Shown one piece after another: positions 19,288 to 28,006 of a stretch of 64,000 nucleotides of DNA (its first letter is position 1; the number at the start of each line of letters is the position of its first letter). Made by a program: the position numbers and the translations under genes. The notes beneath the pieces are model-generated. The model was not told the DNA's origin. It saw only the letters and a list, made by a program, of their open reading frames with translations, and made no database searches. This DNA comes from Treponema denticola (GTDB lineage Bacteria; Spirochaetota; Spirochaetia; Treponematales; Treponemataceae): NCBI RefSeq assembly GCF_024400535.1, contig NZ_CP038800.1:1364001-1428000 (forward strand), written 5' to 3'.

Positions 19288-20436
19288 ATGGTAAAATTTG
19301 CAGATGAATCTAAAATAAGGGTTTCCTCAGGAAAGGGCGGCAACGGCTGTATTGCCTTTAGACGGGAAAAATATGTTCCTATGGGTGGTCCCTCAGGAGG
19401 GGACGGCGGCCGAGGCGGAGACCTTATCTTTGAAATACGCCGTAATATGAGAACTTTAGTTCATTTGAGACATAAAAGAGTGTACAAGGCAAAAAACGGC
19501 GGAGGAGGGGAAGGCTCTCAGCGCTTCGGTAAAAAAGGAGATGACTGCGTAATCCCTCTTCCTCCCGGCTGTGTAATAAAAGACCCTGAAACCGGCAAAA
19601 CTATTTTGGACTTTGGAGATGCGGAAGAAGGCCGCTTTGTTTTTCTCAAAGGCGGAAACGGCGGTTGGGGAAACTGTCATTTTAAGACCTCCACCAATCA
19701 GGCTCCTAAAACTGCCCTTCCCGGACAAGAAGGGGAAACAAGGGAAATAATCGTAGAGCTTAACATAATAGCCGATATAGGCTTGGTAGGCTTCCCTAAT
19801 GCGGGAAAATCCTCTCTTCTCGATTATTTTACAAATGCAAGGCCTAAAATCGCTCCTTATCCCTTTACCACCAAAATTCCGAACCTCGGAGTTTTGCGTG
19901 TAGACGAAGAAAGGGATGTCATCATTGCCGACATACCGGGAATCCTTGAAGGAGCTTCCGAGGGTATAGGACTCGGCATAAGATTTTTAAAGCACATATC
20001 CCGTTCGGCAGGTCTCGCCTTTTTAATAGACCTTTCAGACGATAATTATTTAAAGGCCTACGGTATTCTTTGTAAAGAACTGGAAAGCTATTCAAAAGAA
20101 TTGGCCCAAAAGAAAAGAATAATAATTGCCACAAAATTGGATTTACCCGATACAAAAGAAAGATTTACGGAGCTTAAAAATGCAATCCCCGATCAGGAAA
20201 TTTTAGGTATTTCGCTTTACAATGAATGGGGCTTGGAAGAGGTAAAAAAAGCCTTTATCCGCTTGGCCGATGAAATGCAAAGTACAAAACCTCAAAAAGA
20301 GAGTCTTGACCCTTATGAACAAAATAAAAATTTTATGACGGCGGAGCTGGATGATGTTTCTTATGGAGAAACATATGACGAGGAGCACTTTGGAGCAACG
20401 GTCAGCCTAAGCCGTAAAAGGAAACCGAAAAAATGA
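19288..20436 (+). CDS. obg: Obg/CgtA ribosome-assembly GTPase
   Basis: 382 aa. The Gly-rich Obg fold covers residues 1-158 (GKGGNGCIAFRREKYVPMGG). The G domain follows with G1 GFPNAGKSS (168-176), PFTT switch I (192-195) and G3 DIPG (215-218). The G4 element reads ATKLD where NKxD is usual, a Thr for Asn change at a base-recognition position. A short charged C-terminal tail ends SRKRKPKK. It acts in 50S assembly and stress responses. ATGA overlap with nadD. Confidence 0.95.
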   Translation: MVKFADESKIRVSSGKGGNGCIAFRREKYVPMGGPSGGDGGRGGDLIFEIRRNMRTLVHLRHKRVYKAKNGGGGEGSQRFGKKGDDCVIPLPPGCVIKDPETGKTILDFGDAEEGRFVFLKGGNGGWGNCHFKTSTNQAPKTALPGQEGETREIIVELNIIADIGLVGFPNAGKSSLLDYFTNARPKIAPYPFTTKIPNLGVLRVDEERDVIIADIPGILEGASEGIGLGIRFLKHISRSAGLAFLIDLSDDNYLKAYGILCKELESYSKELAQKKRIIIATKLDLPDTKERFTELKNAIPDQEILGISLYNEWGLEEVKKAFIRLADEMQSTKPQKESLDPYEQNKNFMTAELDDVSYGETYDEEHFGATVSLSRKRKPKK

Positions 20437-21041
20437 GGCTGGCAATTTTAGGTGGTTCTTTTAATCCTATCCATTTGGGACACTTGCATTTAGCTATTTC
20501 CGCTTATAAAGAATTTTCCTATGATAGGATTGCTATAGTTCCGGCCTATATATCTCCTTTTAAAACTTTTTGCAAGGAGACTCAAACTTCAGATAGGCTT
20601 AAGATGATCTCTCTTGCAATTGCAGATAAGCCTTACATGTACTGCGAACTCTACGAGATTGAAAGGCAGGGTATTTCTTACACGATAGATACGATAAATT
20701 ATCTTTATAAAAAATTTCCAGATATCGAAGGAAAAATAGGCCTAATTATAGGGGATGATTTAAAAGAAAAATTTTCCTTATGGAAGAATTCGGATGAGCT
20801 TATAGAGAAAACCGATATTATAATCGGCAGAAGAAATGAAAAAGAAGATTTAAATAGCTGTTTACAAAAAAAAGACTTCCCATTTAAAGAGTTAAACAAT
20901 GATATTTTAAATATTTCTTCCAGCATGATAAGGGAATCGATCTTAAAGGGAGAAGATTTTTCTTCTCTTGTTTCAAAAGAAGTTTATGCTTATATTAAAG
21001 AAAATGGACTATATAAAAAGATTAAGGATGAGTTTCATTAA
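20433..21041 (+). CDS. nadD: Nicotinate-nucleotide adenylyltransferase
   Basis: 202-aa nucleotidyltransferase that makes deamido-NAD from NaMN and ATP. The nucleotide-binding GGSFNPIHLGH (residues 7-17) and the C-terminal SSSMIRES motif are both present. It overlaps obg by 4 bp and is followed by yqeK, a common nadD-yqeK-rsfS neighbourhood. Confidence 0.93.
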   Translation: MRLAILGGSFNPIHLGHLHLAISAYKEFSYDRIAIVPAYISPFKTFCKETQTSDRLKMISLAIADKPYMYCELYEIERQGISYTIDTINYLYKKFPDIEGKIGLIIGDDLKEKFSLWKNSDELIEKTDIIIGRRNEKEDLNSCLQKKDFPFKELNNDILNISSSMIRESILKGEDFSSLVSKEVYAYIKENGLYKKIKDEFH

Positions 21042-21044
21042 ACT

Positions 21045-21641
21045 ATGAGTATTACAGATATTGCATCAAAAATAAAGGAAATAGACTCTTACGCAAAAAC
21101 TGTTCTAAATGGTTCAAGATATTCTCATTCTCTTCGTGTTGCAGATTATGCCAACATTCTTGCAAAAGAATATAATAGCGAAGCCGTTTTACCTGAACTT
21201 GCCTATTTTACAGGTCTTGCCCATGATATCTGTAAAAAATGTTCCGATGAAGAGTTGGTAAAACTTGTAGAAGCTGACGGGCTTGGAATAGATGAGGTTG
21301 AAAAAACCCGCTTAAATCTATTACATGGGAGGGCTGCTGCTGCGGTCTTACGAAAAAAATTCGGCATCAATGATGAGTCTGTTTTAAAAGCTGTTGCATT
21401 TCACACATTCGGTTATGAAGGAATAGATGCCTTGGGGAAAATAATTTATATAGCCGATAAGATAGAACCGGGCCGTCCCGATACCGAAAACTTTAGGGAT
21501 ATGGTAAAATCTTCTTCTCTTAATGAGTTGATGCTTGCAGTCTTGGATTGGAACCTTGCCTATATCAAAAAAAAGGGAGCAAGTATTCATCCGGAAACAA
21601 AAAAAATGTATGAACAAATACAAAAGGAGCTTAAAAAATGA
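21045..21641 (+). CDS. yqeK: YqeK-type HD-domain Ap4A hydrolase
   Basis: 198 aa HD-superfamily metallohydrolase with metal ligands at His28 (YSHSLRV), His60-Asp61 (GLAHDICKK) and His86 in LLHGRAAA. The C-terminal DKIEPGRP element is typical of YqeK. The family cleaves diadenosine tetraphosphate symmetrically. It lies between nadD and the LCP gene, with an ATGA overlap downstream. Confidence 0.88.
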   Translation: MSITDIASKIKEIDSYAKTVLNGSRYSHSLRVADYANILAKEYNSEAVLPELAYFTGLAHDICKKCSDEELVKLVEADGLGIDEVEKTRLNLLHGRAAAAVLRKKFGINDESVLKAVAFHTFGYEGIDALGKIIYIADKIEPGRPDTENFRDMVKSSSLNELMLAVLDWNLAYIKKKGASIHPETKKMYEQIQKELKK

Positions 21642-22879
21642 AAATAAAACTCATGGATACCGGAAAAAATATTTTATTCCTCTTAGTAATTCTCATTGTT
21701 TTAATTACTTCCTTTGTTTTAGTCCTTTTAAAAATGCAAAGAGATACCGTACAAGATTATATTTCATCCGATAAAATCTTAAAAGTTCTTTTAGTTATTG
21801 AGGATAATGGGGTTCCGATTTCTACGAGTATATTAGCCTATTACCCTGAAACAAAGAGGGCTGCGATGTTCGACATTCCTTCAAATATAGGTTTGATTAT
21901 TCAATCTTTAAACCGTACCGACGGAATAGGGGCTGTGTATACCGAAAAAGGTATATCAAGCTTTAAAAGTGAAGTTGAAAAACTTGCAGGTATTTCCGTA
22001 CCTTTTTATCTGACATGCAATCTTGAGAACTTTTCTATGCTTACCGATATGCTTGGGGGGCTGTCGGTTTTTATTCCGGCTCCAGTTGATATCAATACCG
22101 AGCACGGAAAAATATTGTTACCCTCAGGTTCGGTTTCTCTTGACGGAGATAAAATAAGAGACTTCCTTGTTTATGAAGATGAGTTGGATGCCGATGGTGA
22201 AGCGGCCTCAAGAAAGCAAAAAGCCGTTCTGGCTCTTTTTAGGGCTATAAGCGATAATTCACCTGAGATTTTTTCCAAAGATAGATTTTCGGTTTTAAGC
22301 AATAATTTTAAATCGAATGTTGCCGGTTCCGATTTAAAAAAATTACTTGAATCTATAAGTAAAATGGACTCTGAGCGTTTAGTGCCGCAGAGGCTTACAG
22401 GAGCTGTAAGAATTATCGAAGATAAGCGTCTTTTAATTCCGTTTAGGGAGGGGCAACAGATAAAAGAAATTATCCGCCAAACAATTGCGGTATTGGCTTC
22501 CGATGATTCTTCAGCCCTTGAGCGGGTTTATGCCTTGGAAATTTTAAACGGGACCGATATTCAGGGGCTTGCAAAAAGCACCTCTGAGCTTTACCAAAGC
22601 TTTGCCTACGATGTTGTGAGTATAGGAAATTCGGAAAGCCTTGTAAGTGAAACAGTTCTTATTGACCGAATCGGAAACCCTGCCGTAGCTCAGATTGTAG
22701 CAAAGGTTATAAGATGTAAAAATATTCAAACAACCCAACTTCCTTCCGGCGGAGATTTCGGAAGTGAAACAAATGTAGACTTTACTTTGATTTTGGGCTC
22801 GGATTTTAACGGTTTTTTTGTTGTAGAAAAGAAAGACAACAAAAAAGATAATACTGATAATGATAAGGATAAAAACTAA
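21638..22879 (+). CDS. LytR-CpsA-Psr (LCP) family protein with LytR_C tail
   Basis: 413 aa. It has an N-terminal signal anchor (about residues 10-30), then an LCP-type domain with SILAYYPETKRAAMFDIPSN and a conserved Arg region, and a C-terminal domain around VYALEILNGTDIQGLAKST typical of LytR_C. LCP enzymes attach polymers from lipid carriers to peptidoglycan; what polymer would be attached in a spirochete is unclear. It overlaps both neighbours (yqeK and rsfS) by a few bases. Confidence 0.75.
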   Translation: MKIKLMDTGKNILFLLVILIVLITSFVLVLLKMQRDTVQDYISSDKILKVLLVIEDNGVPISTSILAYYPETKRAAMFDIPSNIGLIIQSLNRTDGIGAVYTEKGISSFKSEVEKLAGISVPFYLTCNLENFSMLTDMLGGLSVFIPAPVDINTEHGKILLPSGSVSLDGDKIRDFLVYEDELDADGEAASRKQKAVLALFRAISDNSPEIFSKDRFSVLSNNFKSNVAGSDLKKLLESISKMDSERLVPQRLTGAVRIIEDKRLLIPFREGQQIKEIIRQTIAVLASDDSSALERVYALEILNGTDIQGLAKSTSELYQSFAYDVVSIGNSESLVSETVLIDRIGNPAVAQIVAKVIRCKNIQTTQLPSGGDFGSETNVDFTLILGSDFNGFFVVEKKDNKKDNTDNDKDKN

Positions 22880-23238
22880 TGATAGAAAATTTTGACTTTT
22901 ATACTCCAGCCTTGGAGCTTGGAAAATTATTGCGCGATTTTAAGGGCGAAGATGTTGTTGTTCTGGACTTACGGGATAAAAATATTTGGACGGATTTTTT
23001 TGTAATTTGTACCGTAACAAGTGCTGCTCATTCAGGCGGTTTGGAAAAAAGAGTGTACGAATTTTTACCTGAACACAATTTGGAAGAATATCATACCAAG
23101 CGTAAATCTCCTGACGGGGATGAGTGGAGGCTTATAGATTTGGGCGGTATTGTTGTGCATCTTATGAGTGAAACAGCCCGTAATTTTTACAGCCTTGAAA
23201 AAATTTGGTTTGATTCAAAAAATATTCTTGAAGACTAA
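22879..23238 (+). CDS. rsfS: Ribosomal silencing factor RsfS
   Basis: 119 aa with the family core VVLDLRDKNIWTDFFVIC, EEYHTKRKSPDGDEWRLIDLG and VHLMSETARNFYSLEKIW. RsfS binds L14 of the free 50S subunit and blocks joining under starvation. The start overlaps the LCP stop by one base. Confidence 0.93.
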   Translation: MIENFDFYTPALELGKLLRDFKGEDVVVLDLRDKNIWTDFFVICTVTSAAHSGGLEKRVYEFLPEHNLEEYHTKRKSPDGDEWRLIDLGGIVVHLMSETARNFYSLEKIWFDSKNILED

Positions 23239-23261
23239 TCTTTCCGATAAGAAGATTAAAA

Positions 23262-23849
23262 ATGGACAAAGCAAATCGTTTTAAAACCTATGTCTCTCTT
23301 TTTGCAAGTTTTTTTAAGATAGGGCTTGTAACATTCGGCGGAGGCCTTGCCATGCTGCCTATCTTAAAAAGAGACTTGGTTGATTCTAAGGGTTGGCTTA
23401 CCGAGGATGAGATTTTAGATTATTTTGCTATAGGGCAGAGTACACCCGGAATTATAGCTGTAAATGTCGCCACATTTGTCGGATACAAAAGGGCAGGGGT
23501 GATAGGTTCTATTTTTTCTACATCGGGAATCGTTTTTCCATCCCTAATAATCATTACCCTCATAGCCGCCTTTGTTTCAAATTTTAATGAGCTGGTTTGG
23601 GTACAAAAAGCTTTAAAGGGAATAAATGTTGCAGTTTCCGTATTATTGGTAAAAGCTGTTTTTTCGTTTGGAAAGAAAACGGTTTTTGATCTTTGTACAT
23701 TTTTTATAGCAGCTCTTTCATTTATTCTAATGTTTGCTTTTAATGTGCAAGGAGTGTGGATCGTCATAGGTTCAGCCCTTTTAGGCTGGATTTTTCAAAC
23801 CATCAAATCGAGGCGGGGTTTAAAAGAAAATAGGAGAGAAGAATTCTGA
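23262..23849 (+). CDS. Chromate transporter half-protein A (CHR family)
   Basis: 195 aa membrane protein with one CHR domain: the N-terminal FGGGLAMLPILKRDLVD motif and QSTPGIIAVNVATFVGYKRAG. Short CHR proteins work as pairs, and the next gene overlaps by one base and supplies the second half. Annotated chromate/sulfate exchangers include this family, but the physiological substrate here is unknown. Confidence 0.85.
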   Translation: MDKANRFKTYVSLFASFFKIGLVTFGGGLAMLPILKRDLVDSKGWLTEDEILDYFAIGQSTPGIIAVNVATFVGYKRAGVIGSIFSTSGIVFPSLIIITLIAAFVSNFNELVWVQKALKGINVAVSVLLVKAVFSFGKKTVFDLCTFFIAALSFILMFAFNVQGVWIVIGSALLGWIFQTIKSRRGLKENRREEF

Positions 23850-24412
23850 TGAGCTTGATTGGTTTGTTTTTTTTGTTTATGTACATAGGACTTTGCACTA
23901 TAGGGGGAGGTCTTGTTGCTATAACCCTCATGCAGCAAGAACTGATTCCCCGCGGGCTCATAAGTTCCGAAGATTTTTTTGCAATGGTAGCCATTTCGGA
24001 ATCTACGCCTGGACCTATGGGGATTAATATGGCAACCTATATCGGCTATGAGCTTTACGGCGTGTTAGGAAGTGTTGTTTTAACTACAGGTATTGTTCTT
24101 CCTTCACTGGTAGTTATAGTTTTGATAGCCCGCTTTGCCTCAGCCTTCCAAGAAAAGCCCTTGGTAAAAAAAAGGTTTTACGGTTTAAGGGCAGGGTCCG
24201 TAGGTATGATTGCAGTTGCCTGCTGGCAGGTCATAAATATTTCCGTTTTAAATTTACCTGTCTTTAGAGTAAGCGGTAAAATAACGGACATTGTGCATAT
24301 AAAACAGTTTGCATTTTTTTGGCTCCTATTTTTTGTAAGTATCTTTTTTAAAAAGCTTCATCCGATAGTTTTGGTTGCAGCCGGTGCTCTATTCGGTATT
24401 TTGTTTTTATAA
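23849..24412 (+). CDS. Chromate transporter half-protein B (CHR family)
   Basis: 187 aa partner of the preceding gene, with CTIGGGLVAITLMQQELI and the matching STPGPMGINMATYIGYELYG loop. Four to six hydrophobic helices. Start GAAGAATTCTG-ATG overlaps the previous stop, so the two subunits are probably made in equal amounts. Confidence 0.85.
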   Translation: MSLIGLFFLFMYIGLCTIGGGLVAITLMQQELIPRGLISSEDFFAMVAISESTPGPMGINMATYIGYELYGVLGSVVLTTGIVLPSLVVIVLIARFASAFQEKPLVKKRFYGLRAGSVGMIAVACWQVINISVLNLPVFRVSGKITDIVHIKQFAFFWLLFFVSIFFKKLHPIVLVAAGALFGILFL

Positions 24413-24469
24413 GATATTTCTTTTTACACTAGACAAGGCGCCTAGATAAGTGCTATCATCACTGGTTCT

Positions 24470-25306
24470 ATGATGAAAAAAGACGATAACTATGCTCTTT
24501 TAGGTATATCCTCTGAGGCCTCGGTTGCCGAGATAAAGACGGCTTTTAGAAAAAAAGCTAAGCTGCACCATCCGGATTTAACTCAGCACAAAACGGGAGA
24601 AGAAAAAGAAAAATCCGAGTCGGCTATGAGGCTTCTTTTAAATGCTTACCAAAACATCTTAAAAGAAAAAACGGACAGTGAAAACCCATTTGATTATTTC
24701 GATTTTTTTTCAAAGAAAAATGCAGCCGAAAGTTTTGATTATCGGCTATGGCTTTTAAAAAAAACGGACTACGAAAGCCGTGCTAAGCTCATCTTCTTCG
24801 ATCTTTTTCATGGATTGGAACAATCCGCCGTAGAAGAATACAATAAAAGAAGAAGCGAGGCGGGAGGCTTCTACCTTTCAAAGTATTTTAATAGAGAAGA
24901 TTTTATGGACTGCGGATTTGTACTTGCAGAAGAGCTTTATTTCCGAGGAGAGTATTATGAGTCTTTTTTACTTTTAGAAGAGATCTTCTATTTGGAAAAA
25001 CAAAAGCCGTACTTTAAACATTTTTTTCCCGAAGTTACCGACTTGATAAAATCCATAATAATCGATAAACTGCATAGGTATGTTGAAGACGAAGTTGCCC
25101 TAGACTGCTATGAAGCCGCTTTGGAATTGGATTTTAAAAAGATAGATAGGGCTAACATTTTTAAGCGTATGTCCGAAATATATTATAGGTTTGGCGACAC
25201 ATATAAAGCTTCACAATACGTCAATGAGGCAATGAAGCTTAGTCCAAAATTAAGAGGAATTAAAATTATTCAAAATCAACTGGAGAATCATTATGATTAT
25301 AATTAA
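24470..25306 (+). CDS. J-domain (DnaJ-like) protein
   Basis: 278 aa. The N-terminal J domain (about residues 5-65: NYALLGISSEASVAEIKTAF, then KLHHPDLT with the HPD tripeptide) should stimulate an Hsp70. There is no Gly/Phe or zinc-finger region, so it is a specialised type III J protein. The C-terminal ~200 residues are helical and end in TPR-like repeats (ANIFKRMSEIYYRFGDTYKAS). Two candidate starts, ATG 24470 and 24473, cannot be separated. Confidence 0.85.
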   Translation: MMKKDDNYALLGISSEASVAEIKTAFRKKAKLHHPDLTQHKTGEEKEKSESAMRLLLNAYQNILKEKTDSENPFDYFDFFSKKNAAESFDYRLWLLKKTDYESRAKLIFFDLFHGLEQSAVEEYNKRRSEAGGFYLSKYFNREDFMDCGFVLAEELYFRGEYYESFLLLEEIFYLEKQKPYFKHFFPEVTDLIKSIIIDKLHRYVEDEVALDCYEAALELDFKKIDRANIFKRMSEIYYRFGDTYKASQYVNEAMKLSPKLRGIKIIQNQLENHYDYN

Positions 25307-26039
25307 AACGGAAGAACAAATTAACGGCATCAGAAAATCCTGTAAGGCTCTTGCTCAACTCTTTGAAGAATTAAAACCCGTAATCAAGCCCGGAATTAGT
25401 ACAAAAGAGCTGGATGATTTTTGTGTCAGCTACATAAAAAAAATCGGCGGCGTTCCCGCATGGTATTCCGAAGGATTTCCGGGGGCAGCCTGTATTTCGA
25501 TAAACGAAGAGGTTATTCACGGCATTCCAGGTAAAAGAATGGTAAAAGATGGAGACCTTGTTTCGATGGATATAGGAATAGACCTAGGAGGATACATCAG
25601 CGATTCTTGTGTAACCTACCCTGTCGGCAATGTTTCAAAAGAAAACCTCAAACTTTTAGAGGTTACCACTAAGTGCCTTTATGCAGGGATTGAAGCATGT
25701 AAGGCAGGTAAAAGAGTTTCCGATATTTCAAAGGCGGTCTTTAATTTGGCCAGTGCCCACAATTACGGGGTCGTTTATGACTATTGCGGACACGGTGTAG
25801 GCCTCGGTGTACATGAAGACCCGAGTATTCCTAATGTGCCTGAAAGAATGAGGCCGAATCCCCGTCTAAGAGCCGGAATGGTAGTCGCAATAGAGCCTAT
25901 GATTAACATGGGAACAGCCGATGTCGAGGTAAAGAAAGACGGCTGGACTGTCGTAACGGCCGACAGGTCGGTTTCATGTCATATGGAACACACGGTAGCC
26001 ATCTTTGAAGACCACACCGAAATCTTATCGCAGTTATAG
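25293..26039 (+). CDS. map: Methionine aminopeptidase type I
   Basis: 248 aa. It removes initiator methionine. The metal-ligand segments are all present: DIGIDLGGYISDSC (two Asp), the His in GHGVGLGVHEDP, the Glu in AIEPMI and the Glu in EHTVAIF. The gene overlaps the J-domain gene by 14 bp, and CTGGAGAA provides a ribosome site inside it. Confidence 0.95.
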   Translation: MIIIKTEEQINGIRKSCKALAQLFEELKPVIKPGISTKELDDFCVSYIKKIGGVPAWYSEGFPGAACISINEEVIHGIPGKRMVKDGDLVSMDIGIDLGGYISDSCVTYPVGNVSKENLKLLEVTTKCLYAGIEACKAGKRVSDISKAVFNLASAHNYGVVYDYCGHGVGLGVHEDPSIPNVPERMRPNPRLRAGMVVAIEPMINMGTADVEVKKDGWTVVTADRSVSCHMEHTVAIFEDHTEILSQL

Positions 26040-26052
26040 GAAGGCCGCTTTG

Positions 26053-26823
26053 ATGAATTCGATTATTTCATGGAATGTAAACGGCATCAGGGCCGTAGAA
26101 AAAAAAGGCTTTTTGGATTGGCTTAATACCGAAAATCCCGATGTGCTTTGCGTGCAGGAAACAAAGGCAGCAAAAGCTCAACTCAGCAAGGAGCTTACCG
26201 AACCCGATCTGCCTAATGGAAAATATTTTGCCTATTGGGCTTCTGCAAAAAAAGCAGGTTATTCGGGAACGGCTATCTTTACAAAAAAAGAACCCCTTCA
26301 AATAAGAACAATGGGCTTAAAGGAATTTGATGATGAAGGAAGGGTTTTGGTTGCAGACTTTGACAAGGTTTCGATTATTTCTGCTTATTTTCCCAACTCG
26401 CAAGACGGTGGAGCCCGCCTGGATTACAAGCTTGACTTTTGTGCAGCAATCCTCGAATTTTGCGATTCTATACAAGAGGAAGGAAACAATGTAATTCTTT
26501 GCGGGGACTACAACATAGCTCATAAGCCTATAGACCTTGCAAACCCGAAAGCCAACGAAAAAAATCCCGGCTATCTCCCTGAAGAAAGAGCATGGATGGA
26601 CGAGTTCACCTCATCGGGTTATACCGACACATTTAGGCATTTTTGCCAAGAACCTGCAAAATACACATGGTGGAGCTACAGATTTAGGGCCAGAGAAAAA
26701 AATATCGGTTGGAGACTGGATTATCACTGTGTAAACGATTCCTTTTTACCTAAGATAAAAGAATCGCTTATTTTAGACGGAGTAATGGGATCGGATCACT
26801 GCCCCGTCAAGTTAATCTATTAG
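26053..26823 (+). CDS. Exodeoxyribonuclease III / AP endonuclease
   Basis: 256 aa from ATG 26053; the longer frame from 26005 lies inside map. Exonuclease III family: NVNGIRAVEKKGF, the QETKA metal-binding Glu, the GDYNIAHKPIDLANPK catalytic Asp/Asn segment, and GSDHCPV at the C-terminus. It acts in base-excision repair at abasic sites. AGGAAGG lies 7-14 bases upstream. The 117 bp after it hold only the tRNA-Phe promoter. Confidence 0.95.
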   Translation: MNSIISWNVNGIRAVEKKGFLDWLNTENPDVLCVQETKAAKAQLSKELTEPDLPNGKYFAYWASAKKAGYSGTAIFTKKEPLQIRTMGLKEFDDEGRVLVADFDKVSIISAYFPNSQDGGARLDYKLDFCAAILEFCDSIQEEGNNVILCGDYNIAHKPIDLANPKANEKNPGYLPEERAWMDEFTSSGYTDTFRHFCQEPAKYTWWSYRFRAREKNIGWRLDYHCVNDSFLPKIKESLILDGVMGSDHCPVKLIY

Positions 26824-26899
26824 TTAAGGCAATTTAAAATCAAGGACAACCGGTGAGCAAAGCTTATCTCAAAAAACTGAAGTTTTTCAAAGTTTCCTA

Positions 26900-26928
26900 T
26901 TGACATAATTTGGAAAAACTGATAATAT
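26900..26928 (+). promoter_or_regulatory. Promoter of tRNA-Phe
   Basis: TTGACA (26900-26905), 17-base spacer, TAATAT (26923-26928; an overlapping GATAAT is at 26921). The tRNA begins 13 bases after the -10 element. Confidence 0.7.
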
Positions 26929-26940
26929 CGCCTCTGTTAC

Positions 26941-27013
26941 GCCGTTGTAGCTCAGTCGGTAGAGCAAAGGACTGAAAATCCTTGTGTCGACAGTTCGATT
27001 CTGTCCGACGGCA
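26941..27013 (+). tRNA. tRNA-Phe (GAA)
   Basis: 73-nt cloverleaf. The acceptor GCCGTTG pairs with CGACGGC, the anticodon loop CTGAAAA has GAA at 26974-26976, and the T loop is TTCGATT. The discriminator base is A and no CCA is encoded (ACTT follows), so CCA must be added enzymatically. Confidence 0.97.
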
Positions 27014-27018
27014 CTTTG

Positions 27019-27052
27019 AAGGGATATAAGACATTCTTATATCCCTTTTTTT
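27019..27052 (+). terminator. Terminator of tRNA-Phe
   Basis: Perfect 12-bp stem AAGGGATATAAG (27019-27030) / CTTATATCCCTT (27036-27047), loop ACATT, followed by T8. Confidence 0.95.
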
Positions 27053-27123
27053 TATATTTATTTATAAATTTATACCAATTATGTTCTAATTTTACCAAAA
27101 AAATTTAAGTTTTTTTTATATAA

Positions 27124-27190
27124 ACCCGATAATAATATCAGCTGTCGGGTATACAAACGGCATTTTTTTGACATCCGGATGCCGTTTTTT
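27124..27190 (+). other. Two further hairpins in tRNA-Phe/ferredoxin spacer
   Basis: ACCCGA (27124-27129) pairs with TCGGGT (27145-27150), and AACGGCAT (27156-27163) pairs with ATGCCGTT (27179-27186) followed by T6, a second terminator-like element. No open reading frame fits. The region may hold a short untranslated transcript or stacked terminators. Confidence 0.5.
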
Positions 27191-27245
27191 ATAACCGGAT
27201 AATACATGATGCGTTTTGAATCATATTTCAAGAACGCTTAATTTA

Positions 27246-27278
27246 GAGATTGGCATAAGGTGCCAATCTCTTTTTTTT
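27246..27278 (+). terminator. Strong intrinsic terminator in spacer
   Basis: Perfect 10-bp stem GAGATTGGCA (27246-27255) / TGCCAATCTC (27261-27270), loop TAAGG, then T8. It does not follow any recognised gene, so something between 27055 and 27245 may be transcribed. Confidence 0.85.
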
Positions 27279-27300
27279 ACCCTATAAATAAAGGCATGTC

Positions 27301-27329
27301 TTGTTTTTTTTATGTGTAAATGTTATAAT
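27301..27329 (+). promoter_or_regulatory. Promoter of ferredoxin gene
   Basis: TTGTTT (27301-27306), 17-base spacer, perfect TATAAT (27324-27329), placing the start near 27336 and the AAGGAG ribosome site 14-20 bases into the transcript. Confidence 0.65.
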
Positions 27330-27363
27330 ATATTCATGGAAATTTATGATAAGGAGTATGCAA

Positions 27364-27534
27364 ATGGCTTATAAAATTTCTAATGAATGCACGAACTGTG
27401 CCGCGTGCGAAAGTGAATGCCCCGTAAACGCTATCAGCGAGGCCGGCGGCAAACACGTAATTGACGCTGATACATGTATCAGCTGCGGTGCTTGTGCAGG
27501 TGTTTGTCCTGTAGAAGCAATCTCCGAGGAATAA
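27364..27534 (+). CDS. 2[4Fe-4S] ferredoxin
   Basis: 56-aa clostridial-type ferredoxin, a low-potential electron carrier. Two CxxCxxCxxxCP motifs are seen: CTNCAACESECP and CISCGACAGVCP. ATG 27364 is chosen because AAGGAG ends 8 bases before it; a longer frame from 27301 would run through the promoter. Confidence 0.95.
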   Translation: MAYKISNECTNCAACESECPVNAISEAGGKHVIDADTCISCGACAGVCPVEAISEE

Positions 27535-27589
27535 TCTGCTTAAATTTTAAGCCGGTTAAACCTCAAGTTCGAGTCTGTGGGGGAATTTT

Positions 27590-28006
27590 ATGAGTCTTAG
27601 AAAAATTATAAAGGGTTATGGATCGATTTTTTTCGGTTTTTTGACCTTTCTGGCTATAGCCGGAATGTGTGTGCTTGCAGGTTTTGCAGTAGCTTTCCCT
27701 TTGTGGAAATTAGCTTCCGTAAATGTAGGTTTATACACAATAATTTCCATAAGCTTATTTTCATGTGCTCTTATCTACCTTATGGTAAAAAAAATAATAA
27801 AGGCATATAAAAAAAGCCCTCGCAGACTCATTATTTCATTTTTAAGAAAGTTGACCATAATAGGAGGTCTTTTGATTTCCTTTAGGCTGGTTTTAACATT
27901 TCATAAGATATCAGCACTGATAGTGCTGATTCTTGTATTTTTTATTTATGGTTTTTTAGCTTTCGATCTAAATCAAACTAAAAATAAGAGTAATGAAGGC
28001 CTTTAA
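27590..28006 (+). CDS. Small integral membrane protein, unknown
   Basis: 138 aa with four predicted membrane helices (about 12-35, 45-67, 83-102, 107-124) and basic loops (KKIIKAYKKSPRR). No family recognised. GGGGGAATTTT-ATG gives a good start. It overlaps the LysM/M23 gene by 14 bp, so it may assist that envelope enzyme; this is inference from gene order. Confidence 0.75.
   Translation: MSLRKIIKGYGSIFFGFLTFLAIAGMCVLAGFAVAFPLWKLASVNVGLYTIISISLFSCALIYLMVKKIIKAYKKSPRRLIISFLRKLTIIGGLLISFRLVLTFHKISALIVLILVFFIYGFLAFDLNQTKNKSNEGL

Noticed and set aside
27168-27203. TTGACA with GATAAT as a promoter in the tRNA-Phe/ferredoxin spacer
   Set aside because: The spacing to GATAAT is 24 bases, too long, and TTGACA lies inside a hairpin.
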